64,000 nucleotides of DNA. Origin: Thermobifida alba (GTDB lineage Bacteria; Actinomycetota; Actinomycetes; Streptosporangiales; Streptosporangiaceae). A program made the translations under genes and the position numbers. Below, one piece after another: positions 18,479 through 26,539 of the stretch (the first letter of the stretch is position 1; every line of letters starts with the position of its first letter). The notes below the pieces were generated by a model. The model made no database searches and was not told the DNA's origin. It was given only the letters and a program-made list of their open reading frames with translations. The stretch is from NCBI RefSeq assembly GCF_023208015.1, contig NZ_CP051627.1, positions 3,516,422 to 3,580,421 of the forward strand, in the 5' to 3' direction.

Positions 18479-18504
18479 CGCGGGGTGGCGTCCGCCACCC
18501 CGCG
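18479..18504 (-). promoter_or_regulatory. Hairpin between lanA1 and lanB
   Basis: A perfect 12-bp inverted repeat (18479-18490 and 18493-18504) with a 2-base centre fills the gap between precursor and dehydratase genes. No T-run follows on the minus strand, so it probably stabilises the lanA message end or attenuates read-through, giving more precursor than enzyme. Confidence 0.7.
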
Positions 18505-18530
18505 GCGTATGGGAGTCGAGGCTGGAGGGG

Positions 18531-18698
18531 TCAGCAACCGCTCTGGGCCGGGCAGGCACTCTCGCAGGTGGTCCCGCACCCGTCGTCGGTGAGCCGCATC
18601 AGGTCGTTGATGACGGGACCGGACTCGACGATGCTGATGTCGAGGTCGAACTGGGTGTTTTCCCCATCGATCGCGGTCTGAGGGGTCTGGACGGTCAT
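18531..18698 (-). CDS. lanA: FxLD-family lanthipeptide precursor 1
   Basis: A 55-residue precursor. The leader carries the FxLD box as F-D-L-D at 17-20, the motif that LanB-type enzymes of this group use for recognition. The C-terminal core has four cysteines (41, 45, 49, 55) among Thr37, Thr43, Thr44, Ser47 and Ser53, enough for up to four rings. It contains D-D-G-C-G-T-T-C; Asp39 before Gly40 is a natural target for the isoaspartate-type methyltransferase encoded next to it. The ATG at 18698 has GAGGAGGA at proper spacing; the longer frame upstream runs into the methyltransferase. Cleavage site and ring pattern cannot be read from sequence. Confidence 0.92.
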   Translation of the reverse strand: MTVQTPQTAIDGENTQFDLDISIVESGPVINDLMRLTDDGCGTTCESACPAQSGC

Positions 18699-18762
18699 GC
18701 ATTCCTCCTCGTAGTGACGTTGCCCGAAATGTTCCAGGGCTTCCGGCCCGGCTTCCCTGCGG

Positions 18763-20007
18763 TCAGGGCCAGGAGACGACGATGCGGGTGTGCTTCTTGT
18801 CGACGACCCTTCCGGCGGGAAGTGCGGCATCGGGGGTGGCTGCGGGAAACACCTCGATGCGCGCTCCCGGTCCCCCGCGGTGGTCGCGGTCCCAGGTCCG
18901 GATGTGGTCGATGTACTCCTCGGCGAGGCGTTCGGAGTCGGGGCCGTGTGCGTAGGCGCCGAACTCGAACCTGGTGCGGCTCTCGTCGACCGGACGTGCC
19001 GAGGCCCGGTAGACGAAACTGCTCCCCGACACGATCGCTTTGCCGCCGTACAGCGCAGACCTGCTGGTCAGCCCGCTGTCGACCGCCTCTTTCGTGGCTT
19101 TGACCAAGCCGAAGCCGTCGGCCACGGTGGCGATCCACAGGTCCAGGTCGTGGAGTGGCTCGCTGTCGCCGAACTCCATGCCTCCCCAGCGCTCGGTCCG
19201 CGGTCCGAGCAGGGCCTTGCGCAGGCCGTCGGTGTCAACGGGCCGGTCGGTGTCGATCAGCAGGCTGACCCTGTCCTCGTCCAACGTGACCACCTGCTCG
19301 CTGTGGGCCTCGGCTCCCTGCATCGGCACGAAGGAGCAGAGCTGGTAGTCCCGGCTCACCAGGCGCTCACCTGCACGCTCGAAGGCCACCGAGCGCGTCA
19401 GCCCGCGCAGCCGCAGCGGAACGACGAGCCTTCCGTCCTCGGTGAGCTGCTCGATCCATGCGGGTGGGATGTCCCATGCGCCCGCGGTGACGATGATCCG
19501 GTCGAACGGGGCGTGTTCTGGAACACCGTGGGCGGCGTCGCCCAGCGCCACGTCGACCCACCCGTATCCGGTGGCGTCGAGGTAGCGTCGGGCTCGGCCG
19601 GTGATCTCCGGATCGATGTCGACGGAGACCACTCTCCCGGTCCGACCGACCAGTTCGGCGATCAGTGCCGCGTTGTAGCCGCCGGAACCGATCTCCAGTA
19701 CCCGCATGCCCGGTTCGATCCGGGCCTGCTCCAGCATCACGGCCTGGATCTCCGACGCGGACACCACGCTGGTGGCCGTCCCCGCACCGTCCTGCTTCCG
19801 GTGCAGCGTGGTCATGGTGGCGTAGGCCCGCTCCAGCGGCTCGCCCGGGGCGAACAGGTGCCGCGGCACCACGCTGAAAGCAGCAGCGACCGGATCGCTG
19901 CGGACCGCTCCCAGATCACGCAGTTCACCCACCATCTTCTCGCGCAGGTACTCAGCGCGGTCGGTCTCGCCGGTGCTGCTGGTCTTCGTATCTTGATGTT
20001 CTCTCAT
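18763..20007 (-). CDS. FxLD-system methyltransferase (protein-L-isoaspartate O-methyltransferase-like)
   Basis: A 414-residue protein. Residues 20-215 or so form a PIMT-like SAM methyltransferase: S-V-V-S-A-S-E-I-Q-A-V-M-L-E-Q at 80-94, SAM motif I V-L-E-I-G-S-G-G-Y-N at 103-112, and V-D-I-D for the ribose contact. A further 200 residues form the C-terminal extension typical of the FxLD subgroup. Related enzymes in lanthipeptide clusters methylate an Asp side chain of the modified peptide, which then cyclises to aspartimide and opens to isoaspartate. I use the ATG at 20007 with GGAAGA upstream; a longer frame to 20187 lacks homology. It is the first gene of the operon, 64 bases before lanA1. 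Confidence 0.9.
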   Translation of the reverse strand: MREHQDTKTSSTGETDRAEYLREKMVGELRDLGAVRSDPVAAAFSVVPRHLFAPGEPLERAYATMTTLHRKQDGAGTATSVVSASEIQAVMLEQARIEPGMRVLEIGSGGYNAALIAELVGRTGRVVSVDIDPEITGRARRYLDATGYGWVDVALGDAAHGVPEHAPFDRIIVTAGAWDIPPAWIEQLTEDGRLVVPLRLRGLTRSVAFERAGERLVSRDYQLCSFVPMQGAEAHSEQVVTLDEDRVSLLIDTDRPVDTDGLRKALLGPRTERWGGMEFGDSEPLHDLDLWIATVADGFGLVKATKEAVDSGLTSRSALYGGKAIVSGSSFVYRASARPVDESRTRFEFGAYAHGPDSERLAEEYIDHIRTWDRDHRGGPGARIEVFPAATPDAALPAGRVVDKKHTRIVVSWP

Positions 20008-20711
20008 TCGGTGGTCTTCCGCGTTCTGGGGCCGGCGGGAGAAGTCCACCGGCTGGAGGTGCACGGGGAATCCGGTCTTCGTGAAATTGGGTTCCCTCTC
20101 CTCGTCTTCACCGAAGTGGTACGCGGAGAGGTGACGTGAAAACGAGTTTCTGGGCACGGGGCATGGAGGTCCATGCCGAGCTGTCATAAATTTCGGCGTA
20201 CTTCTTCACACCACCAAGAAAGAGCCGCTTTTCACACCATTTGACCAGTTTGCCGCTTTTCTGGCCTCAAGGGTTCCCTGTGAAGACGGAAGAACCTATG
20301 TGGAGAAACCTTCGACAGAATTGAGAGGATCTGGCAGGCGGCTCCATCATCGTGGCAGGCCACGCCAGCCCCGAAGGCCCTCCGGTGGTGCCTTCCCGGT
20401 AGCGATCTGACCCTCAGGCATCAGCGCTGTAGAAAGCCTGGGCAAGGACATGAGTGGTCGAAGGCCCTGCCAGGACACTTGCCCGGCGCTCGAAACACCG
20501 AGCGACGGAACTCCGGGCAGGCCGGAAGTAGAAGTCGGACATCACAGCCACGGCTTCACCCCGCTCTCACGGCAGGGCCACGCCGTGACCGTCCGGTGCC
20601 CTTGGCGGACAGACGACTCGACGACCATCCTTGGACAGCCGATCCGCAGAGCCTTCCCCCTGGGAGCCCTTTGGTCTTCTGGCGCTGTTCACCCCTGGCG
20701 GGTCCGGGTGA
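20008..20711. other. Intergenic stretch upstream of the FxLD operon
   Basis: No gene is recognisable here. The part nearest the methyltransferase (about 20160-20280) has lower GC and probably holds the operon promoter on the minus strand. It contains two direct copies of TTCACACCA (20205-20213 and 20231-20239, 26 bases apart) and two copies of GCCGCTTTT (20224-20232 and 20252-20260). The right half looks like decayed sequence. Confidence 0.5.
20205..20260 (-). promoter_or_regulatory. Direct repeats in the FxLD operon promoter region
   Basis: TTCACACCA occurs at 20205-20213 and 20231-20239, and GCCGCTTTT at 20224-20232 and 20252-20260. Repeats spaced 26-28 bases, about 200 bases before the methyltransferase start, could be activator sites, though this is only a pattern and no exact copy was seen upstream of the second FxLD locus. 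Confidence 0.35.
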
Positions 20712-21476
20712 CAAGTTGGAGGGAAGGAGTTGCTCGCAGCGGAACAACTGTTGGCTTTGAGCGCACAAGCGGCAGCGATGATTCTGACGAAGCTCGGAGA
20801 AACCGACCTGGCTTGGATCGCGGCGGAGCGTGGACTCCAGGCAGCGCAACGATCCGGGGATACTGCCGTCATAGGTTCGCTGTTGAGGTCAGGCGTGCAT
20901 TCGCTCCACTCTTATGGGCAGGGCGCAACCTCCGTGGAGATGGCCGAGCAGGCCGCTGCTTACCTTCGAGGAGAAATGGACTGGTCATCTCCTAAAGAAC
21001 TCTCCGTGTACGGAACTCTTCTGCTGCCCGGAGCCGTTGCCGCCGCACGCGAAGGAGACCGACGCGCGGCCCGTGACTACCTGGAAGAGTCCGAGAAGGT
21101 GGCTTTGCGTCTGGGGATAGATCGAAACGACCTGTGGACGTCTTTCGGGCCGACAAACGTCGCTGTCCACCGTGTAGTGGTGGCTAACTCCCTCGGTGAC
21201 GTGGACGCCGCTATCCAACTCGGTCGAAGAATCGATCCTTCAGGGCTCCCCATTGAACGACAGGTGCGGCACGCGCTGGAGTTGGCTTCAGCCTACGTTA
21301 AGCGCAACCAGATCGATGCGGCGGTAGGCCAGGTACTCGAAGCAGAAAAGCTGTCCCCCGAACAGACTCGGCGACACGTGATGAGCCGTCAGATAGTCAC
21401 AGCGATGCTGCAGACCAAGTCCGGAAAGCGAAACCGCGACCTGGTGTCGCTGGCCATACGGATGAAAGCTCTCTGA
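20712..21476 (+). pseudogene. TPR tail of an XRE-type regulator, N-terminus missing
   Basis: About 250 helical residues including K-L-G-E-T-D-L-A-W-I-A-A-E-R, the typical start of the TPR sensor half of large actinobacterial XRE regulators. The DNA-binding half is absent and an in-frame TGA (20709-20711) sits just before the homology. The only early start is a TTG directly touching GGAAGGAG, which is not a usable spacing. I read it as a 5'-truncated remnant. Confidence 0.6.
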
Positions 21477-21497
21477 CTGTGCCGTTAAGGTCTTCGT

Positions 21498-21968
21498 ATG
21501 AGCGTTGATCCCGCAGAGTCCTTTGCTCGGCCCCGGGTGGCTGCCGGGGTGTTGTTCTTCGACGAGCAGGACCGAGTGCTGTTGGTGGTGCCCTCCTACA
21601 AGCACTACCGCGATATCCCCGGCGGCTACGTCGAACACGGCGAGACTCCCCGTCAGGCGGCGCAGCGCGAAGTCCGCGAAGAGTTGGGCATCACCCCACC
21701 CCTGGGCAGACTACTGGTCGTCGACTGGGCCCCCACCCCCACCGAAGGCGACAAGCAGCTCTTCGTCTTCGACGGCGGCCCGCTGGAGCAGGAGTACCTG
21801 GATGCGATCGCCCTCGATCCGGCCGAGCTGACCAGCTACGAGTTCTGCGACGCCACCCGAATCCACGAACACACCATCCCCCGACTGGCCCGCAGAATCA
21901 CCCAGGCCATCCAGGCCCGCGTCGAGAACACCACCCGCTACCTGGAAAACGGTGCACCGGTCGGATAG
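21498..21968 (+). CDS. Nudix hydrolase
   Basis: A 156-residue protein with a complete Nudix box, G-G-Y-V-E-H-G-E-T-P then R-E-V-R-E-E-L-G, at about 39-62. All catalytic Glu residues are present. Nudix enzymes hydrolyse nucleoside diphosphates linked to another group; the substrate is unknown. ATG at 21498 is 22 bases after the XRE-TPR remnant. It seems the only intact gene in the decayed stretch between the two FxLD loci. Confidence 0.88.
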   Translation: MSVDPAESFARPRVAAGVLFFDEQDRVLLVVPSYKHYRDIPGGYVEHGETPRQAAQREVREELGITPPLGRLLVVDWAPTPTEGDKQLFVFDGGPLEQEYLDAIALDPAELTSYEFCDATRIHEHTIPRLARRITQAIQARVENTTRYLENGAPVG

Positions 21969-21998
21969 CCATCAGCGAAAGTACCAAAGGCAATCCCG

Positions 21999-22373
21999 GT
22001 GGAGCCTGATGCGGCCGACACCGGGCAGAACATCGCCTTCTCCCGGCGGGTGCTGGCCGGGGCGGGCCTCCGCCCGGCCTCGGTGATGCTGGCGACCATG
22101 CCCTCCATGCAGCGGCGCGGCTACGCCACCACCCGCAAGGTCTGGCCCGAGGTGGAGGTGGTGTGCGCCTGTGAGCCGGTGGCCTTCCGCGACTCCCTGG
22201 TGGGCATCGGCGACGACCGGCTCGTCATCGACACCATGGTCGGCGACCCGCAACGGATCATCGAATACCCCGACCGCAGCTTCGCCGTCGAACAGCACGT
22301 GCCCGACGACGTCCACACCGCCTACCAGGCGCTCGTCAAAGCCGGATGCACCAGCCGCCTCATCGGAGCCTGA
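21999..22373 (+). pseudogene. C-terminal remnant of a DUF218 (YdcF/SanA-like) protein
   Basis: The 124 residues match the second half of a DUF218 domain: E-P-D-A-A-D-T-G-Q-N-I-A-F-S corresponds to the conserved E-x-x-S-x-N-T-x-E-N stretch, followed by the helix with R-R-G-Y-A-T and a conserved C-terminus. The first half of the domain, with its early GG-containing strand, is missing, and the sequence before it belongs to no recognisable gene. A GTG at 21999 with a weak AAAGG could still start a product. Confidence 0.55.
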
Positions 22374-22433
22374 CCCGGTACACAGACCAGCGACCCTCGA
22401 GTCCAGATCGTCTCCACAGTGGGGGAGAACACG

Positions 22434-22797
22434 GTGTCTACACTGCCGGGCATGGCCGATCAGCGTGTCTGCTCCCTCGTCGTCTCCGGCTCCTCGGCTC
22501 CCGAGGGCGTTCCCGAATTGGTGGAACTCTTCCAGGAAGACGGGTGGCGGATCACCGTGCTGTCCACACCCGCCGGAACCCGCTTCCATGACCTGGACCG
22601 GCTGGCGGAGCTGACCGGGGAACCGGTGCGGGTGGACTTCCGCAGGCCCGGTACCGGAAAGAGCCTTCCCCCTGCCGACGTGGTGCTGGCGTGCCCGCTG
22701 ACCTTCAACTCGACCAACAAGTTCGCCCGCCGACTGCTGGCATTGCTGCCCGCAGGCAGCCAGACGTGGCTGCTGGCGGACCTCTACCCCACCGCGA
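22434..22797 (+). pseudogene. N-terminal fragment of a flavoprotein (phosphopantothenoylcysteine decarboxylase-like)
   Basis: The GTG at 22434 has GGGGAG six bases upstream. About 120 residues follow that look like the start of a flavin-binding HFCD-type protein: a first strand (V-C-S-L-V-V-S-G-S-S-A-P), then V-L-A-C-P-L-T-F-N-S-T-N-K-F, the flavin-contacting segment. Homology stops near 22797, where a DUF397 sequence begins in another frame. The flavoprotein frame continues to 23156 only as out-of-frame translation. Confidence 0.55.
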
Positions 22798-23131
22798 CCG
22801 CCCGTGGACGAAGTCCTCCTTCTCCACCACCGGAGAGGGATGCGTCCAGGTACGCGCCACCGGCAACGGGCACGTCATCGTCGGCGACACCAAGAACCCC
22901 AACGGCCCCGTCCTCACCGTCACCAACACCGACTGGACCACCTTCCTCGACCAGGTCGCCACCGGAACTTCCGACTACTCCGGCCGCCTCATCCCCGTCT
23001 TCCAACCCGACGGCGGCTTCATCCTGCGCGACACCGCCACCCAAGCGACCCTGGTCTTCACCCGCGCCGAATGGGACGCCTTCCACGCCGGAGTCGTCCA
23101 CGGCGAACTCCGCCCCCTGGCTGCGCTCTGA
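22798..23131 (+). pseudogene. DUF397 protein fragment fused onto the flavoprotein remnant
   Basis: From about 22800 a frame reads W-T-K-S-S-F-S then G-C-V-Q-V and D-T-K-N-P-N-G, a DUF397 domain lacking its own start. A second, partial DUF397-like half follows, with L-R-D-T-A and E-W-D-A-F. The frame opens further upstream only inside the flavoprotein sequence and without a ribosome site, so the gene lost its 5' end in the rearrangement that truncated the flavoprotein. Confidence 0.6.
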
Positions 23132-23156
23132 GACTCCCGCGTTGGCAGCCCTCTGA

Positions 23157-24055
23157 AGCACAGACAGCACCGACAGGAGCCGGGGGAGGGAACGGGCGTG
23201 CACCCGCTCGTCCATTCCCCGCCCAACCGGCAGCGGGGCCGAACAGCATGATTGATGGGACGGGCACGACGACAGCCTCGCCCGACTTCTCCGCCCGGAG
23301 GGCGCACCAGGCGCCCAGACACCGCCGTCCGAGTCCTGCCGCTGAGCGCCGGTGCCACACGCTTGGTGCCCACCAGGGCTTCACTCTCTGCCCCTGAACG
23401 GACAGCCTTCCAGAAGGCCCTGCGTGGCACCGGCTTCCGCTCGTCGTACCACCGGGCCCAGTCTGCTCACGCCTGCCGACCGCAGCCTTGGGCTGCCTGG
23501 ACTGGACACAGGCGAAGCAGCAGTCACCAGGCACCTCCTGCCTGCCCGACTGCCCGTGCGCTGACGACCACGCGGCGATCACTGCCAGGTGTCCCATCCT
23601 TGGACCGGCGCGGTGGACGCCTCCCGCTCCGCGCCCGGTGGCCCAGCGGGGCAGGCACGCTGCCGGACATCCTGACCGTCTCCGCCAGCCCCCGTCCCGC
23701 TGCCTGCTCCAGGGCTTTCAGACACCTTCTGGAAAACTGCTTCCCACTGCCTTTTCCCTGCCCTCACCCCTGGCTATTTCCCCGGCATCCTCCAAAGAAG
23801 CCAAGGATGGATTTTCAGTCCGACCTTGGAACAGCTCTCCTTTTTTACCCTTTCAGGACCCGCTTTCCACAAAGAGGACAGCGGTACATCGATACTGGTA
23901 GAAGCTGTTTTCTCCATTCCCGTTTACGCATTGGCTCCGGGGGATGTACATTGGTCCACGCAATCGCACGGCGAAAAAAGGCGGCATCGAAATCCGCGTG
24001 TCTTCGCTGTCCGCGCCGCCAATCTTCACCGACTCCCAACAAGCAAAGGAAGCCC
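23157..24055. other. Long intergenic stretch upstream of the second FxLD locus
   Basis: About 900 bases without a convincing gene; the open frames here have no recognisable domains. From about 23750 the base composition becomes more AT-rich, with runs such as CTTTTTT, so the promoter of the second FxLD locus is probably at 23800-24030. Confidence 0.5.
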
Positions 24056-25333
24056 ATGACTGATGTGGCCGCCGATCCCGAGAACGCGGCAGAACTAAGG
24101 GACCAGGTCGTGGACACCCTCATCCGGGACGGCGTGATCGTCTCCCCACAGGTCGAGGCGGCGATGCGCAGGGTTCCACGGCACCGGTTCACGCCGGAGG
24201 CAACCGTGGAGGAGGCCTACCGCCCCTATGCGGCCGTAGTCACCAAGAAGAATGAGCACGGGATCTCCATCAGTTCGGTCTCAGCTCCCCAGATCCAGGC
24301 GATGATGCTTGAACAGGCCGCCATCGAGCCGGGAATGCGGGTTCTGGAGATCGGTTCGGGCGGCTACAACGCAGCCCTGATCGCTGAACTCGTCGGCGAT
24401 TCCGGCCAGGTCACCACTGTCGACATCGACCAGGACGTCACGGCCCGGGCCGAGCGGCTGCTGGCGGAGAACGGATACCCGCAGGTGCGCGTCGTCCTCG
24501 CCGATGCTGAGGACGGACTCGCTGCCCACGCCCCCTACGACAGGATCATCGTCACCGCCGGGGCGTGGGACATCCCTCCGGCGTGGATCACGCAACTGAC
24601 CGAGCGGGGGCGGCTCGTGGTGCCGCTACGGCTGCGGGGCCTGACCCGTTCGATCGCGTTCGAGCGCCGCGGTGGCCACCTGCTCGGCCTCTCCGCCCGG
24701 GCGTGCGGATTCGTCCCCATGCAAGGCGCCGGCGCCCACCAGGAGCAACTGCTACTGCTGTGCGGCACGGACGAGATCGGCCTGCGTTTCGACGACGGGC
24801 TGCCGGGGGACCCGAGCCTGCTGGACAACACCGTGCGCACCCCCCGGCTGGAGGTGTGGACCGGGGTGGTGGTCGGGCGCACCGAACTGGTCGACACCCT
24901 GCAGTTGTACCTGGCCACGGCCCTGCCCGGGTTCTGCATCATGGCTGTCGACCCCGCACTGGACACGGGCCTGGTCGAGCCCAACCACCCCTCGTTCTCC
25001 CTCGCGGCAGTCGACGGCGGCAACTTCGCCTACCTGCGGGTCCGTCCCACAGCCGACGACCGGTCCGTGGAGTACGGCATCCACGCCTTCGGCCCGCAGC
25101 GGGAGGCGTTCGCCGAGAAGATGGCCGGACACGTGCGGACCTGGGCCCGCGAGCACCGCGGCGGTCCCGGCCCGCAGATCCGCGTCTTCCCGGCCCGCAC
25201 CCCCGACGAGCAACTGCCGGGACACCTGGTCCTCGACAAGAAGCACAGCCGCGTCACGTTCTCCTGGCCCTCGGCAACAGCCGCGGACCAGGCCGTTCCA
25301 CCCGCCTCTTCGGAAGGAGACGATCACCGGTGA
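24056..25333 (+). CDS. FxLD-system methyltransferase, second copy
   Basis: A 425-residue paralogue of the methyltransferase at 18763-20007, with the same layout: S-S-V-S-A-P-Q-I-Q-A-M-M-L-E-Q at 73-87, SAM motif I V-L-E-I-G-S-G-G-Y-N at 96-105, V-D-I-D, and the long C-terminal extension ending in K-K-H-S-R-V-T-F-S-W-P before a short tail. Large blocks are nearly identical to the first copy, so the two are recent paralogues or came from related clusters. ATG at 24056 follows AAAGGAAG. The open frame further upstream has no homology. The TGA overlaps the precursor ATG by one base. No truncation or missing motif is visible, so it should be functional. Confidence 0.9.
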   Translation: MTDVAADPENAAELRDQVVDTLIRDGVIVSPQVEAAMRRVPRHRFTPEATVEEAYRPYAAVVTKKNEHGISISSVSAPQIQAMMLEQAAIEPGMRVLEIGSGGYNAALIAELVGDSGQVTTVDIDQDVTARAERLLAENGYPQVRVVLADAEDGLAAHAPYDRIIVTAGAWDIPPAWITQLTERGRLVVPLRLRGLTRSIAFERRGGHLLGLSARACGFVPMQGAGAHQEQLLLLCGTDEIGLRFDDGLPGDPSLLDNTVRTPRLEVWTGVVVGRTELVDTLQLYLATALPGFCIMAVDPALDTGLVEPNHPSFSLAAVDGGNFAYLRVRPTADDRSVEYGIHAFGPQREAFAEKMAGHVRTWAREHRGGPGPQIRVFPARTPDEQLPGHLVLDKKHSRVTFSWPSATAADQAVPPASSEGDDHR

Positions 25334-25533
25334 TGAGCACCAGCCTCGCTGGCGGTAGCACGGCACTGGCCGATCCCCCCGGAATCGACGACGAGTTCGC
25401 GCTCGATGTGAAGGTCGTCCTGGCCACCCACCCCAACGGCAAGCTGCAGTGCAGCACCAGTGACGGCTGCGGCAGCACCTGTAACGACGGCGCCTCGGCC
25501 TGCAACTCCAGCATCGAGCCTCCCCTGTCCTGA
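25333..25533 (+). CDS. lanA: FxLD-family lanthipeptide precursor 2
   Basis: A 66-residue precursor with the FxLD box as F-A-L-D at 22-25. The core has Cys40, Cys46, Cys50 and Cys57 with many Ser/Thr (41, 42, 43, 48, 49, 55, 59, 60). It shares D-G-C-G-[S/T]-T-C and a following S-A-C with precursor 1, and Asp44 corresponds to Asp39 there. A GTG at 25330, in frame and directly before the ATG, has the better spacing from AGGAG (10 bases) and may be the true start, adding one residue. The local lanB is destroyed, so maturation would need the enzymes of the other locus. Confidence 0.9.
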   Translation: MSTSLAGGSTALADPPGIDDEFALDVKVVLATHPNGKLQCSTSDGCGSTCNDGASACNSSIEPPLS

Positions 25534-25548
25534 TCACTTGTTCGCAGT

Positions 25549-25583
25549 GCTGGTGTGCCGGACGTCCTGTGCGGCACACCAGC
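25549..25583 (+). promoter_or_regulatory. Hairpin between lanA2 and the lanB remnant
   Basis: A perfect 12-bp inverted repeat (25549-25560 and 25572-25583, loop 11) lies between precursor and dehydratase genes, just as in the first locus. The sequences of the two hairpins differ, so the structure rather than the sequence is shared. Confidence 0.65.
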
Positions 25584-25608
25584 GCTCCACCTGAGGAAGG
25601 GAGCCGCA

Positions 25609-26539
25609 GTGCGACGGTCAGCGGTCGGCTACCGGTGGCGAGGCGGGGCGCTGCTGCGGGCCAGCACTGCACCCCCTGGACTGGACGTGCCCCGCGACCC
25701 GGCTCTGCTCGACGACGGGGCCGTGCCCCGGCAACGGGCCTGGATCGCTGACGTCTGGGCTCGCAAGGACGTACGGGACGCCTTGGCTGCCGCCAGCCCG
25801 GCACTGTGTCGGCAGGTCGAGGCCGTGGTGTCAGGAGCATGCACGGAACCGCGGCGAGTGCGCAGAACCGTCCTTTCGCTGGTTTCCTACCTGCTGCGCT
25901 GGCAGCGGCGCGCTACCCCCTTCGGTCTGTTCGCGGGCGTCGCCCCCGTAGGAACCGCACACGAACCCAGTGTGGCCTGGGGTGGAAAACACCAGGTGTC
26001 AGCCCGGCCGGACGGCGAATGGCTCACCGACGTCATCAGCCGCTTGGACCAGTGCCGTGAGCTGCGTGAACGGCTGCATGTCGTTGCCAACGACACCGGG
26101 CAGGCACGGGGCGACCGGTTCGTGGCGCCTGGACCGCCCGCTGACGGCCGCGCACGGCACATGGCTCCGCTCGAAGTATCGGTACGCCGCACTCGCCCTG
26201 TGGCAGCGGCCCTAGAAGAGGCCCGTACCCCGATCCGTTACGGGGAGCTTTGCGCTCGTCTCGCCCGACTGTTCCCCACCGCGGGAGAGGACCGGATCAG
26301 GGCGGTCCTGGACGGCCTGATCGACCAGAACCTGCTTGTGAGCAGCCTGTGGCCGCCGATGACCTGCCTGGACACCCTGGGCTATGTGTGCGCTGAACTG
26401 GACGCCGTCCGTGCCCAGGGCATCGACGCGATCGCGCCCCTCGTGGCGGAACTCCGCACGATCCGCGACGACCTCGCCGAACGCAGCCCTGGGGCCCTTG
26501 CAGAAAGCAGCCGGGACTCCGTAGTGGAGCGGTTATGGA
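25609..26539 (+). pseudogene. Truncated LanB dehydratase, cut off at a CRISPR array
   Basis: About 310 codons collinear with the first third of the intact LanB, including R-A-T-P-F-G-L-F-A-G and the later N-L-L-V-S-S-L-W-P-P-M-T segment (compare R-L-L-V-T-S-L-R-P-P-M-T). The GTG at 25609 follows AGGAAGGGAG. Homology ends at V-V-E-R-L-W, directly before the first CRISPR repeat, and no further LanB sequence exists to the right. The frame then reads through two repeats, which appear as [10 protein letters not shown], to a stop at 26835. About 70 percent of the gene is missing, including the whole elimination domain, so it cannot dehydrate a peptide alone. Confidence 0.9.

Noticed and set aside
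18479-18504. Hairpin after lanA1 as a full intrinsic terminator
   Set aside because: No T-run follows on the minus strand and lanB lacks another promoter-like signal, so partial attenuation or RNA stabilisation is more likely.
23252-24055. N-terminal extension of methyltransferase 2 and remnants of a gene in the gap before it
   Set aside because: The added residues show no similarity to the first methyltransferase, and a good ribosome site precedes the ATG at 24056.
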